This document shows positions 33,859 through 46,055 of a stretch of 64,000 nucleotides of DNA, piece after piece. The position numbers and the translations under genes were made by a program. The stretch is from NCBI GenBank assembly GCA_963691655.1, contig CAVNUY010000004.1:434001-498000 (forward strand). The letters run 5' to 3'. How positions within the stretch are numbered: position 1 is the first letter of the stretch; the number at the start of each line of letters is the position of its first letter. This DNA comes from Toxonevra muliebris (lineage: Eukaryota; Arthropoda; Insecta; Diptera; Pallopteridae). Under the pieces are notes generated by a model. The model searched no databases. It was given only the letters and a program-made list of their open reading frames with translations, and was not told the DNA's origin.

Positions 33859-34810
33859 AACTACTAAAACTGTTGTTGTGTACTCTTTACTTTAATTGCG
33901 AAAATGATGAGTATAAACCGTGAGAGTTTTAAGGGATTATACTGGGTGACTTCGATGCTTGATCTTGCTAATGGAAATAAATTTATAATTTTAATTAGAA
34001 GGTCAAAATTTACTGATGTTGTCCACACGCACAAATGTATGTACATTTTGCTTTTGTAAATATTTTACACCTTCGAAAGGAAACATTTTTCTTATGAACT
34101 AATCAATGGTGGTAAAAATAATCATTTGGAAAAGTAGATTTTATTCCAGCAAAATTGACAATTCACAATATTGAAATTTTGTAAAAGATTAAAGTTGACA
34201 TTGTGAAAACTATAACAAAACCATTGCAACAATTTGTCAGCTGGTTAGCTGAACGCAGCGCATTCATATTTACTAATTCCTAGCTTAACGAATTGCCACA
34301 AAAATCTGAGTGGAACCCCAAACTTCCTCGGGCCGTACGTTGGGCGCCATTTTATGTAATAGACCTCTTCCTTATGACCTTGACCAAGTGGGTGTGCATG
34401 CTAGCTTTAGCCTGGCTTTTGCTCGCCGGAGGGTGGGTCTTGCTTGCCAACTATAGAGTGCATAAGAGTCGCCTATACAAATTATTCATGCACAAAAAAA
34501 AACTACTGGTGAGATATATAAAAAAAAAACAAACAATGTCAAATGTAATGAAAGAAAGAGTGCAAATCAATCATACAGAAATCTACCGGTATTCGAAGCT
34601 TAGCTGTTGATCGCTTCGTCTACTTCCCTGTACCCAACCAATGAAGCAGAATCATGTTCTCTCCAACCCAACCAAAATACCTCTCAACCAAGGCCGAGAC
34701 CGCCCCCCCCCCCTGAAATGTTGAAACTTTATTCTAATTTTTGAGGTGATACTGAGCTCTCCTTCATTCAAAGTTTTTCTAGGTCAGTAACTGTTTTTGA
34801 TTTAAAGTTT
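33859..34810. other. Intronic stretch, no gene seen
   Basis: A + strand frame at 34293-34610 without an ATG start has a hydrophobic stretch but no family resemblance. A 13-base C run is near 34695. Confidence 0.5.
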
Positions 34811-34930
34811 CGTCTTGAATCAGTTTGAAAAGTTTAAAAATTAATAAAAAATAGAAAAAATTATCGGATTCGTCCTGAATCAGTTTGAAAAGTTTAAAAA
34901 TTAATAAAAAATAGAAAAAATCATCGGATT
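34811..34930 (+). repeat. Tandem duplication, 2 x 60 bp
   Basis: 34811-34870 and 34871-34930 are near-identical (CGTC-TGAATCAGTTTGAAA, then TTAATAAAAAATAGAAAAAA), differing at about two positions. Confidence 0.9.
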
Positions 34931-37530
34931 CTCCTTGTAAAACTAGACTTACTTGAACCCCATTTTTTCCTAAAACGTGACGTGATGGGAAGCTTTTGAC
35001 CTCAGATTCGTGTCAACGTGAAAAATTCTTTCGCAAAATCTCCATCTTATTAGCAAAACCCATGCAGTTTTAGGAGACAATCTTAAAACGTAATAAATTT
35101 TTTAACCCATTATTGCTCAGAGCACCACAACTAGAAAGATCTCTTTTAATGCTGTGACTTCACGAATTTAGGGAATGTAAGCCAACCTCATCCGGATTTC
35201 TTATCATTGATAATGGCCCAAATTCCCAATAATGATCATTTGAAAAAAATGAGCCTCTACTATTTTTGGTAATTTTTTTTAGGTTGGGTACATCACAGTA
35301 GTGGGAAGTCAATGAGTTAATGAAATTATGTCCCTCACGATAAAATAATGCAATAGAATGCACATTGATTAATATTTATTTGAAAAAATTTAATTTGATT
35401 ATTCTGTGAATTTTTTGTAACTTTTTTTGAGGTTAAGATTAAAAAAAAATTTTCCTAAAATTTTAATTTTGTAGGATCCATCAAATGTATCATCGATTTA
35501 ATTTATTATATTTAAAAATCAGTTTGATAAAAATTATTTATGAATATTTTCCTCGAATGAAACCCCCCGCCCCCCCCGAAAAAAATTTCTGGCTACAGCC
35601 CTGCTTATGTTACAATATGCCATAACTGACAAGCGTTGTTTTATCAAATAATTGACTGACTAACTTTTTCATGTTTTATATTTGAAAGACTACTTAAAAT
35701 TTTTTTTTTCAGATTTTAGAAAACTGTTTCGCAAAAATTTTTTTCATACAAACTTGGGGCCTGACTGACGGGCCCCGCTCTAACGAAAATCTGACTGACT
35801 ACTGGAATTATGCTTTTTATTGAATACAAAACCACCTGCATATAAAGTTCCAGCCTTTAGAAAACCGCTGCTCTTACCTTCTAACCTTCTAACCAAAACT
35901 TGACTGACCACAGAATATTCATGTATTTCACTAGTATAACAATGTATTGCAGAACTATCCTTTAGGAAGTCAGAAACGTTTTTTGTTACGGTCTCTTGAA
36001 CTATAAGGGAAAATCAATTGTATAATTGTGCATTCAAATAAATGGCAGGAAACTGAAGCAAGGCAGCAAAGCTTCACCACTTTTATTTATTTTTTCAGCG
36101 AAGTACTCTTTCACTTCATATATTTACTCATAGTGACTATTATTGTTCATAGGTATATATCTAGTGCGAGCTAACTTCAATTTACAGTTCCAAACAAAAT
36201 TGTCGTTTTTTAATTAGATTACGTTGATAATGGTTATGACTATAAGGGAATAACTTTAAACTAATTATAATTATAACTAACTAAAACTTGAATGGATCTC
36301 CAAGATTAAATTAACAAGTCAACATTCGTTTAACCCTCCGTTTGGCACATGTTTCGATAACCTTTGGTTTGGCACATGTGGTCTGACCAGGCCCCTATTT
36401 TCATGCAAATGTTTGAGAGTATTGCGTTTTTGGGCTTACTGCATGTCCAAAAATATTGCTTTTATATAACATGCAAGTAAATGTTTTTGGTTTTTTCATT
36501 GTCCCTAGTGCCTTTAGCATATGTTCAATTACGTACTCAGGTAAAAATAAGAAAAAATATCAAGCAGAAAATGTTAAATACAGATAAAATGTTTTTTGTC
36601 TCATTCAATTTTACGTTTTATTTTAAGTTATATTATGTAAAACGAAGTATATTCAAATGCATATCATTATAACTATCCTTGTATGGCTCGGATCCTTAAA
36701 TTTTTTTCAAATATGATAGACAATGAGTATTTAGGAAAAGTCACATAATTTAAAGTCGCTAGCTCAATCAGAAATTTATTAAAATTACAACTGAAATCGA
36801 AAAATTGGTTATGATTTCATATATTAGTAGCTTAAGATCTATCACTAAGATCACTGATGAGGAATCGTGGTGGATTCCGAAACGGCCGTCTGATTTGCCC
36901 GTCTCTGTATACACTGTTGTTGTGATGACTACACATATAGTTCCTTTAGCCTGCAACACATTATTTAATGAAGCACATACATGGAACAGTAGTCAAGACT
37001 TCGAAAAAATTAACAACTAGATTTAATTTTCCATAGTCGTCTACAAAAAACATTACAGATTAATGATTTCATTACTTCAAAAGGAGGGATAAACGAGCAA
37101 CTCCAATACAGTAACAAAATTTTTGAATTTCACTAACACAATTTCATAACTTTATATGGTCTATTTTTAGAAATAATGAAAAACAAAGACAGCCTGATTG
37201 AGTAGTTCAAATTTGTATATATTACTCTCTCTTGCCCAGTTAACTCTTTAGGGTTAGGTAAGGTAAAAACTGCCCCACTTTTTGCATATTTTTAATGCAT
37301 ATATTTTAACCCACCTCGAAAAGTTGAAATTACTTATAGTCACACAGTTTAATATTTTATTTACAGTTTATCATTCTGCTGGTAATAATATAAATCAAAA
37401 AAATATCTGTGCAACTAGTGTTTTTATTTTCCTTAAAATCGTGTGCATCAAAAGAGTTAAAAATTAGTAACTAGTACTAGAATCATTGCAAGAGTAAAAT
37501 AAACAAAATTCAATGACAATAAATTTGCTT
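34931..37530. other. Intronic stretch, no gene seen
   Basis: No coding region recognised in 2.6 kb. C-rich text at 35563-35578 follows ATGAAA. Two CACATG-containing near-repeats, TTTGGCACATG, lie at 36341-36380. Short frames (36481-36672, 36805-37020) show no family features. Confidence 0.5.
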
Positions 37531-37600
37531 GTGTGGTTTAGTTTGTAAACGTGTCGTTTAATATTCGCGATGCGAGTTTTTCGACCACAGGTTCGAGCCT
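37531..37600 (+). other. tRNA-like / SINE-head remnant
   Basis: GTGGTTTAGTTTGTAAAC resembles a polymerase III A box, and GGTTCGAGCCTG about 35 bases later resembles a B box. The stems do not form a proper cloverleaf, so this is at best a tRNA-derived remnant. Confidence 0.3.
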
Positions 37601-37651
37601 GAAAAAATGCAACTCAAGAAAATAATAAAACGATAATAGTAAATAATAAAA

Positions 37652-38901
37652 AAAACAATGAATGCGTGCAAGGCACGCAAGATATTTAATGTGTAAACAG
37701 TTAAGCCAACTGAATGTCATATGCATAAGCTCACATATGTATAGCCATATATAGGGATTTAATGTATAATCTATATGCTTAGGTAATTAATTCAAATTAA
37801 AACAATTCTTTTATAAACTTAAAAACTTATTAGATATCATTATCTTTTATATATAATAGCCCAATTCACCATAAATTGCAAATGGTCTTGCATCATTGAA
37901 AATGCAAATTTTTATTCCATATCGCATATATTTGTTGTTGTGATAGCAGAAATATTTTGCAATTGCACCAAATCGTGAATAGGGCTGACATGTTGTAGTT
38001 GTATTATTTTTCTTTTACTCAATGCATCGGGATCTATATGCTCGCATATACGCAGCTGCAATTGCATCCTTTTTTTCGCGCTTTAAGTTTTTCTTCCTGT
38101 CGATTTGAAATTTTATTAGATGTGAAAATTTTACATAACCTCGCCTGAGAATTGATTTGGTGTATAGGTATATGAATTTGTACACACATACGTCAAACCA
38201 ATCCTCAGGCGACGATAAGAGCTTTCCGCATTTAACCTTAGAAAGGCAACAGGGATGACTAGTCACCCCACTACTTTTTAAAAGCACCGCAAAGAGAGTT
38301 GTCTTAACTGTATTTAATAAAAATAAAAAAGAATGCATTTTTATTGAAGTAAATAAGTGATTTTATAATAAATAAGTTTGATTTTTTCTGTTTAACATTT
38401 TTACTATTTACATCGATAAAAAAAGTGTTGCCTTTCTAATGTTAATGTACAAAGCAAAATTTTTATAATGCCGTGATTTGCTTCATTATCACTACATTTT
38501 GTTTATACATTTATTGAAACTTAGATTCCTTATTACTTATCATTTTGTATTGTTTTTATATTTTAAAAAATATTTAATTTTAATGCAATCTAACTAACCG
38601 AATGCAAAACCTATCAAACGGCGACTTCTCTGCTTGTATGGTATAGTCGATCTCCACACGTTTAACACCAACAAATAATTCTGCCACGAATAAATGTACA
38701 CACACATTTTGTTTTCGTATGCACATATATGTGTGAGTAAATTGATCGAAACATAAACAAACAAACTCCGCTCGTAACTTAATTTCTCCCTCTCTTCTTC
38801 TCTTTGTTGTTTAGAGTAGCACAGTCATGCCGCGCAGTAGTGTGAGCGAGAGGGGAACTGGACGTTACAGTTATCTTACATCTGTTTACACATCAAAAAT
38901 A
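37652..38901 (+). repeat. 1.3-kb dispersed repeat, copy 2
   Basis: Closely matches 23297-24588. The embedded hairpin (38139-38214) keeps both arms here. It lacks about 60 bases present in copy 1 near its right end. Both copies lie in the same CaMKII intron and orientation. Confidence 0.75.
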
Positions 38902-39224
38902 AAAAATAATGAGTAAAAATGAATATAACATTGTAATCAGGGTTGCCGTTTTGCTTATTTGTAAACAAATTTGATTACTTTTTTTACGGTTGTGCACACG
39001 TGTACTTTTTTCTTATTTTGTTTTTTTAATTTAATTTGAACTAAAATTTGCAAGATAATTTTGATATATTGGCATAATTTTTTATGACTCCCTTTATTTC
39101 GTTTTTTTTTCATTCGATAAGAATGGGTAGCACTAATTATGTTCCTGCATACTTGGTGTCATCCCTGCCAGTTATCGAATGAAAAATGTAAGTAGTACCA
39201 AAATTACATAGGGCCACAAATTTT
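38902..39224. other. Intronic stretch, no gene seen
   Basis: AT-rich, nothing assignable. Confidence 0.5.
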
Positions 39225-39370
39225 CAACCAAATTTTCGAGAGATTTTCCAACGCTTTTATAGTAATTTGGGATCGCTGATCACGACTGCGTACATCTAGT
39301 TCTCCCACAATGACCTGAAGTCGGAAAAATGGGATCTTCAGGGGCTATTAAGAAATTTGTTTATTTACGA
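39225..39370 (+). repeat. Fragment related to the RAG-like transposon's left interior
   Basis: Matches 15305-15445 inside the RAG-like element (AGATTTTCCAAC, TTTTATAGTAATTT, TGATCACGACTGCGT, GACCTGAAGTCGGAAAA, GGCTATTAAGAAATTT). Homology stops on both sides, so it is either a fragment of another copy or an older repeat carried inside the element. Confidence 0.7.
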
Positions 39371-40554
39371 TACGAATTTTATGTCTGATGCAAAGTTGTT
39401 AATCACAAAGAGATAAACAATATACACTTTCCTCTAACTACTATCCTTCCTCTTGAAAATGGGATTTTAAACCCCCTTCTTCCATAAATGGCAGATAAAA
39501 AAACACCGTTGAGAAAACTATTATACTGTTTTTGGAGCAAATATTTCTTGTTAAAAATTATGAAGGGTCCTAGAGCATTAGAATGATCTACAAGGTACAT
39601 ATTTCCCAGAATAATGCAAATACAGAATTTTTGCATTAGAACCAAGCCATTAACATTGTTGTTGTAATTACATTAGGCTTCGATGTGGAGCCAAGAAAGT
39701 TTAAAAAAAATATTTGACCGGTTAAAAATAAAAATTTTGTTGGCTCCGCATGGGATTAAACCACGATTCAATTTCCTTTTTAAATCACCCTGTCTTTTTT
39801 CTACTATACGTTTGCTTACGTATATGTTTGCTTACTTTTTTTTCAAATTGTTAACATTTTTAGAAGAATTTGATTACAAATTTTTTTCGGCGTTGACAAC
39901 TATGATTGTAATTAAAAAAAATATTAAAAAAAATGTTGTGGGATTTGAACCGTGGCACACAAGTGCTTGCGTACTTACTGGCGTTTTAGATAACTAGTCT
40001 ATAGCGTCATGAATTTTGTGACAAACTATTTCGGAGTTTTATTTTTCTATGAGATGCAAGTGAGCTCATGCTCGTAATCGTTTTCTCCTTTATCCCTTCT
40101 GTTATCTTAAGGTAGTTTCTGACCTTTTTTTGCTTTAATCGCCCATATTTTCTAAAGAAAACAGAATTCTGGCATTTCCTTCCACGATATCTTTAATAAT
40201 TATCTATCACGTAAGAAAATACAAAAAATATTTTTGTTACATTCTGAAATAAGTGGCAAAATCAAAACTTACGTAAACACACCTTAAGGCCATCTGATGA
40301 CCATAGTATAAGTTTTCGCTTGTTCTCGCCCTAGAATTGGCAGACAAGTTTGCTCCTGTTTGACATTTGTATAAAAAGTGGGTGGTTAATTTATATCTAC
40401 TCGTTTCTACATGTAAAAATATTAGCGTATATAAACGGCTTATTTCATAATTGAGGCAGATGCGCATTCAAGGTCTGCATGCTTAGTATGCCAAGTATGT
40501 AAGTTCGGACTAAAAACCTTGAAAGCTGCGGGCGTTCGCAAAAATTCTGCTTGA
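39371..40554. other. Intronic stretch, possible tRNA-derived text
   Basis: GGGATTTGAACC at about 39940, on the minus strand GGTTCAAATCCC, equals a B-box consensus, but no cloverleaf can be drawn. Nothing else recognised. Confidence 0.4.
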
Positions 40555-41095
40555 ATTTTTATGAAAATAGTATGCGTAACCAAAGGTCAACAAGGACTCG
40601 TGTTAGATCTGGTAAGCGAGTATAAGGGACCTAATATTACAACCGGCCTGTATGTTGCAGTAAGGGCAAATTATGACTCTTACCACTGTTTTTCAATGAC
40701 CGAATTCAATTATTCAGTACATTCCGAAAAAGTATAAAATGGTTACGGGTTTGAATTTATTACATCCGGATAAAATGAATCTTGATATAAAAAAATTGCT
40801 AAAAATTATAAAGTTTTATAATACAACAAAATTTGGGCTTGATACAATTGACCAAATGATTGAAAAGTGCAAGTGCAAGTAACCGCTGGCTGATTTTGTT
40901 CCCCAATATCACTGAAATTTCCGGACTTGTTGTATTGAACTAAGTTATGCTACAATGGAATGCTTGAATGCATCAAGGTTTGCCACGATTCCAGTCGTCA
41001 GTGAGAATCGTTTGTCTTGTTTGTGAAAAAACTGAGCACAAAAGAGAAGCAAGCCAACGATCCAGAAGAATCTAAAGGGAAAATTAGGTTTGTAG
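40555..41095 (+). pseudogene. piggyBac-like transposase C-terminal relic
   Basis: Around 40575-40660 a frame reads QQGLVLDLVSEYKGPNITTG, resembling the conserved VVLDL...NVTTDN block. After a shift, 40735-40880 reads LHPDKMNLDIKKLL and IIKFYNTTKFGLDTIDQMIE, matching the piggyBac FYN-TKGGVDT-DQM motif, where the third catalytic Asp lies in the VDT/LDT position. A stop follows, then decayed text to about 41095. No TTAA-flanked ends were resolved for this copy. It is dead. Confidence 0.65.
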
Positions 41096-42044
41096 TTTCA
41101 TAAAGTTGGGTTATTTATTCTTAAATACAAAATAAAAAAATTACTTCAATAGCATAAAAGCTCTTAAAGAGAGCCCAAACTTAATTACCTCAATATCACG
41201 ACGACTGCATTGACGCCCAAAGAGGACCCACTAAATATTGAAAGAGGCATATAATGCTATTGCTCATACTAAATAGCTGGTCCGTCTATAAATTCGTAGT
41301 AAATGAAGTTTTTTTTCATGTTAAGTTTTTGTTATGCTTGTGAATTTACCGTTATGTTGTCACGAAATAAATGTTTTCTTCTTTTTTAAGAAGAAAAAGT
41401 CAATCTGCAAACCTAATTTTTGCTTTAGATTCTTTGGTTTTACAGAAACTGAAAATTCGGTGTGTTGTACGAAGACTTATGTCCTTCATTGTATATAGAA
41501 TAAATTTTTTATTATTATTTTATATTATTATATTAATTTAAGCCCTGAAAGTTCTTTTTAAATTAATTTATTTTTAAAAATATATTGAAAACGACCGATT
41601 TTCTTTTGAAATAAATGAAAAATACATAGTAGGTCATTTCGTGACCTTAGTAACACAAGTGTAATTTTTTCTTAGGATAACAGAAGGGTTATTACTCCTT
41701 TTGGAGCCTAAAAAGAGTACTCCGTGCCCTAGGACATGCAATGTTAAAAAGTAGTACAAAATGCAAGAGCTCTGGAGCAATAGGGAATAATCGATTGCTT
41801 GCTTTGGAGCGCTCAATGAATACTCTTACGATCATCCAAAGTTCAACTGGAATGTTTAAAAGTTTTATGTGGTGTAGGATTTCATAGCCAATGCAAACTC
41901 AATTAGCGTAGTCACTCCTCTTTTCATTTAAAATTGTTTTGCAGTGCATGTGGAGTTTGCAACATATTGTATTTATACACGAAAACCAAACTTGAGGTCC
42001 CGTAGCTACAGTTTAGCCTTGAATGATGAGTAGACAGATGTCTC
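41096..42044. other. Intronic stretch, no gene seen
   Basis: AAATTAGGTTTG near 41090 and CAAACCTAATTT near 41410 are a short inverted pair. Nothing else recognised. Confidence 0.5.
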
Positions 42045-42105
42045 TTAACCCTCTAACCCGCAAGGTTGAAATAATGACACTGAAACAATTTCAGGATCAT
42101 GGAAT

Positions 42106-42776
42106 CTAACGGAGAAGCGATCAACACAGATCAGTAGTACTGGTCCAGAATAATAAAACCCTAAGAGGATCTTAAAAAGTTAGCTCGTTTTTAAATGCTA
42201 TAGCTTTTCAAAGTTGGGCTGTAAAACAGTATGTATTTTTAATTCTATTTTCTGTTTGAATAAAAACAACATTTTAAAAATCCAAACTTTATTAAATTCT
42301 AGACATTTTTGTTAATAATATTATTGCTTATGTTTGGCAAAAGTCTTGCAATGGATAGCTTAACCCTTCGGAGGGCGCGCTCTGAAAAGTTACACGAGAG
42401 GGTGTGCCGCGGCAAATTTGCCGCAAAAGCGAGATACCAATTTTCAAACACAAATAGCAGCTAAACGCTGCATCCCAAAACATACAAAATCAGTTTAGTG
42501 GCAGCGGTCGGCTACTATGATTTGTATTTTAAAAACACAAAATAAACAGTTTCCCGGCTAATTTGCTTCGGCGTGCCCTCTGAAATGTTAAACTTCTTCA
42601 TATGGAAAACACTATAACGTTAAAATTCTTACTACAAGTTTTCTTATTTCGCTGAAGAAAGTAGTAAAAAATGAATGCCTATATCTTTTAAAAGCGAGCT
42701 CACTTTGCAAAACCCTTTTAGGGTTTTGTTACTCTTGATCAGTACCACCGATCTGTGTTGGTCACTTCTCCGTTAG
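42106..42776. mobile_element. Fold-back element with about 110-bp arms
   Basis: CTAACGGAGAAG-GA-CAACAC at the left (42106) is inverted at the right, ending CTTCTCCGTTAG at 42776. The arms continue through an ACAAAACCCTAA-like block to about 42215 and 42680. A TA lies one base inside each edge. It splits the left terminal repeat of the surrounding TTAA element and is itself split by a MITE at 42364. Confidence 0.7.
42364..42587. mobile_element. TTAA-flanked MITE (224 bp), innermost of three nested elements
   Basis: TTAA lies at 42360-42363 and 42588-42591. Ends CCCTTCGGAGGGCGCGC and, inverted, CATTTCAGAGGGCACGC give an imperfect 17-bp TIR. It is noncoding. Confidence 0.65.
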
Positions 42777-42960
42777 AAAAATGTGTTGAACAATGTAATA
42801 AAACAAACACCAGAATTTTTGTTTCCAGTTAACATTGATGAAAGAAAAATGAATATGAAATCTATTTTTTGATTAGTTTTTGAGTTTAGCAGTGAGGTGA
42901 GAAAAACGAAAGGCTGCCCTAATGCGGTCTTGCGGGTTTAAGCCAAAAAATAAAGATATA

Positions 42961-44495
42961 CAGTCCCTGTTGAATGAATTACGGACAAGAAAAATATTTT
43001 CTGTTTTTCGACTTTAAGTAGTAATAGTGGTAAGCAAATGTTTCAAAAATAATTTTTTATTTATTAATTTTTAACAATAGTTTTATCAGCTTTTTAAAAA
43101 AAATAAAGAAGTAACAGGAATTACTTAATATTTGGTGAGCCCACCGCAATTTTAAGCAGCGGGTTAATTCTTTTTGTCATACTTGACACTTTACTTGCAA
43201 TGATATTGCGGAAATTATCCTTGTTTTCCTATATATCAAGAACATTTTTTTTTTAGTATTTCAGTACGTGTGAGAAGGCCATTTACGGTTGTCCGAAAAG
43301 TGAAAACTGAGTTTAATGTGTTTCGCGTGATGATGTTTCGTGAAGATGATGTTTTAATTGAAAGAGCATATTTTGCGAGAAAAATTTTGAAAAAGGTCGG
43401 CAAAAGGATCTTAGTGAAAAAAACTTAAGTTACGGCTCTTCTATGCCTTAAGGAATAAAGCTATCGTCAGAATGCAGCAGTGACAGCAATATGTTGATGA
43501 AATAGCAAAAAATGTGCAGCAAGGAGTTTCTCTGCAGCATACCCCACGAAAAAATTACAGCTCTTTGTGAAAAACCAGCACTCGAGAGGACCGAAAAATT
43601 ATAAACAGCGCAATACAACAAAGGAATGCACGTATCCGTGCACTCACAAAAATCGTACAAGACTCAGGAATAAAAATATCTTCAATGTATGAAGTCGATT
43701 GTACGAAGCAAATATTAAATGTAGGCGTACTGTGAAACGACATTGTCTGGCGATGAAAAAAAAAACGGATTCTCTGGGCCAAGTTGCACACGGACTACAC
43801 AAATGACGACTTGGATGAAGTAAAAAAAAATTTTAGTTTCATACATTGGAGACATAAGAGCATAATTTCAAAATATTAATTTTTCAACACATTGTGTAGG
43901 TGATTTATAACGACGAATGCCGACTAGAAGACAAATGGTCTGGGCCCTTACATTTTGTAGACGAAACACTGCATAGTTTCCAGTACCTGGAGATACTGAG
44001 GAGTAAGCTTTTACCTTTAATGGACGTAATTAATGAAGGACGAGAGGGGTACAGTGTTCATGCAAGACGGTGTTCTGTGATAAATTTTTTTTTCAAGAAG
44101 AGAATATTCTGGTGTTACCGTGGCCGGGTAATTAGCCAGGCATGGACCTTATAGAGAAATCTTGGGCACAGCAAATGTCTTTAGTATATTAAAGAAAGAA
44201 CACAAATATTGAAATACAAAAACAAAATATTCTTGTTATATGGGAAAACAAGGGTAATTTCCGCAATATCATTGCAAGTAAAGTGTCAAATATGATAAAA
44301 AGAATTAAGGTGCTGCTTAAAAGTTGCGGTGGGCTCACCAAATATTAAGTAATTCCTGTTACCTCTATTGTTTTAAAAAGCTGATAAAACTATTGTTAAA
44401 AATTAATAAATAAAAAATTATATTTGAAACATTTGCTTACCACTATTACTACTTAAATCGAAAAACAGAAAATATTTTCATTGAACAGGGACTAT
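42961..44495 (+). mobile_element. Tc1-type transposon with about 290-bp inverted repeats
   Basis: The ends CAGTCCCTGTTGAATG (42961) and CATTGAACAGGGACTA (44495) are bordered by TA (42959-42960, 44496-44497), the Tc1/mariner target duplication. The inverted arms run to about 43248 and from about 44205, sharing TAGTAATAGTGGTAAGCAAA and TTGGTGAGCCCACCGCAA. It is degenerate, with a transposase relic between the arms. Confidence 0.85.
43264..44170 (+). pseudogene. Tc1-like transposase relic
   Basis: Frames are broken, but the end is clear. VIYNDECRL near 43900 matches the V-F-DE block holding a catalytic Asp. VHARRCSVINFF or its neighbouring frame VQDGVL follows. VLPWPGN, a stop, then PGMDLIEKSW at about 44110-44160 corresponds to the WP-SPDLNPIE--W motif with the last catalytic residue. 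The helix-turn-helix part (about 43270-43560) is decayed. Family role: cut-and-paste at TA sites. Confidence 0.75.
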
Positions 44496-45184
44496 ATGTG
44501 GGCAATTATTTGGTGTTATATTCTCTCATTTGTTATAAATTCTCATTTTTCATACAAAATTATACGAAATTATGATTATACGACAGTATATGAGGAGACT
44601 TGAAATATTTTTTTTTTTAGATTTTTATAAAAAACTTATTTGCGCGATAATTTTTCGTCACAAACAAACTGATCACAAATCGTGTGTTTACTCTTTCTTC
44701 AGGTCTGCCAACTAATGAAGGGATTATATACGTTTTTATGAGTCAATAAATCAAAAAATGTTTATGACTTACTTCGAACAAACATACTTTCAAGAGTTTA
44801 TGTTCAAAATTTCAAGTCAATCTGAGCAGTAGATCGTAAGTAGCAACTCGATTTGTAGCGCGCTACTGTTCATGAATGAAATGCACTGAAAACTTCAAAC
44901 GTGATTTTCTTCGAAATTGAAAAATGCCTTTGCGGTGACCGTGATATCTCAAAAACTACTTGACCAATTCATCTAATTTTTTTGCTAGTTACGGAGTACT
45001 TGAACGATAATTTTTTCATGTGCTGTATTTGTCTTAACTAATAATTTTTTTTAAATACATTTTTGAGACTCAAAAAATCGACTATTTTTGCATCATGGTT
45101 TCCGTATGAGAAAAATGTTTTTTTTTTTCAAAACCGTAAATTTTTTGTCTTTTTGATTACAGTTGAGTTGTTGGTATTCAATCG

Positions 45185-45455
45185 TGGTCACTAGATGGCT
45201 TATTTTGCTAAAGTATTTCAAATCTTCCTTGCGACAGCAGAATATGAAAAAGGGTGCTAAAAACCAAACGAAATGAAAAAAAAATTTTAAATTTGCGAAA
45301 ACTGGATGCTCTACTCCGAAAAGCGTGATTTAAAACGATGTTTTACAATGAGTTTGGGATCTTGTATAGAAAAACATTTATCTTGCACATAAAAGAATTT
45401 CAGATATCTACGCCACTTAAGCGAATGGCGTACCCAGTTTTTTATACAACCCGCA
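45185..45455 (+). repeat. Dispersed repeat B, copy 2
   Basis: Homologous to 9696-9992. Here it ends directly against the right terminal repeat of the TTAA composite. Confidence 0.75.
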
Positions 45456-45613
45456 AGGCCGCATCAGGCAGCCTTTCGTTTTCTCATCTAATTGCTAAAC
45501 CGTAACACTAATCAAAAAATGGACTTCATATTCATTTTTCTTTCATCAAGGTTAACTGGAAACAAAAATTCTATTTTTGTTTATTATTTCAATCTTGCGG
45601 GTTAGAGGGTTAA

Positions 45614-46055
45614 CCTAGGGTTGGGTTGGAGTGGCTGTCGAGAGACGCACTTAGGCTGTGGTTATATTGGGAGTATGCTCGGCGAACGCCATGAAATTTT
45701 TGTTGCACCGAACACAAAGAAAGAGTCTTTGCTCACTCTCACACCGAAGACGATATGCTCGGTGTATTGTACACCGAGCACGCAGAGTATTCAGGGTGGC
45801 AATGATATATTTTACAAAACAGTATCAGTACATACAAAGTAGTATTAAACGGAGGACTGCATTTTGATAAAAAGCAACACAGCAACGTGCTGAATGTAAC
45901 CACCTCAAACGAGCATGGGAGAAAATGATTTGTGTTCGTCGAACACCGAGCACCAATATAATCAGGCACTTAGGCCTGAACGGCCCATTGTGATACCACA
46001 TAGTTGGACCTACAGTTTAACGCAGATGCCAAACGGCGGTGTGGCAATTTTCATC
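45614..46055 (-). mobile_element. LOA-like retrotransposon 3' tail fragment, split by a MITE
   Basis: GGGTTGGGTTGGAGTGGC at the left and CATTGTGATACCACA at about 45986 match the 3' end of the full-length element (54460-54525: GGTTGGAGTGGC, CTCATTGTGATACCACAG) in the same orientation. A MITE (45657-45965) interrupts it. The right limit is approximate. Confidence 0.65.
45657..45965. mobile_element. MITE with 9-10-bp target duplication (about 310 bp)
   Basis: The direct repeat GCACTTAGGC lies at 45647-45656 and 45966-45975. The ends TGTGGTTATATTGG and, inverted, CTGATTATATTGG are imperfect TIRs, followed by TGCTCGG-GAAC-like text on both sides. A 9-10-bp duplication fits Mutator-like elements better than hAT (inference). 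Noncoding. Confidence 0.65.

Larger units (their letters stand above)
42049..45609. mobile_element. TTAA-flanked composite element (piggyBac-type ends)
   Basis: TTAA lies at 42045-42048 and 45610-45613. The ends are inverted: CCCTCTAACCCGCAAGGTTG at 42049 and CTTGCGGGTTAGAGGG ending at 45609. The full terminal repeat is about 165 bases (right: about 45452-45609). The left copy is split by a fold-back insertion and resumes at about 42795-42945, ending CTTGCGGGTTT. Both TIRs share GAATTTTTGTTTCCAGTTAA and GAAAGAAAAATGAATATGAA. The interior holds a Tc1-like element and repeat B and no piggyBac transposase. It appears inserted in a retroelement tail that continues at 45614. Confidence 0.65.

Noticed and set aside
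34293..34610. 105-codon frame with a hydrophobic segment
   Set aside because: No ATG at its start, no family resemblance, low-complexity Lys end; insufficient support.
23297..38901. The two 1.3-kb repeats as LTRs of one 15.6-kb element
   Set aside because: The interior holds unrelated insertions, no ordered gag-pol, and no TG...CA ends or primer site were seen.
39937..40010. tRNA gene on the minus strand (GGTTCAAATCCC)
   Set aside because: Only the B-box-like word fits; T-stem and acceptor stem do not pair.
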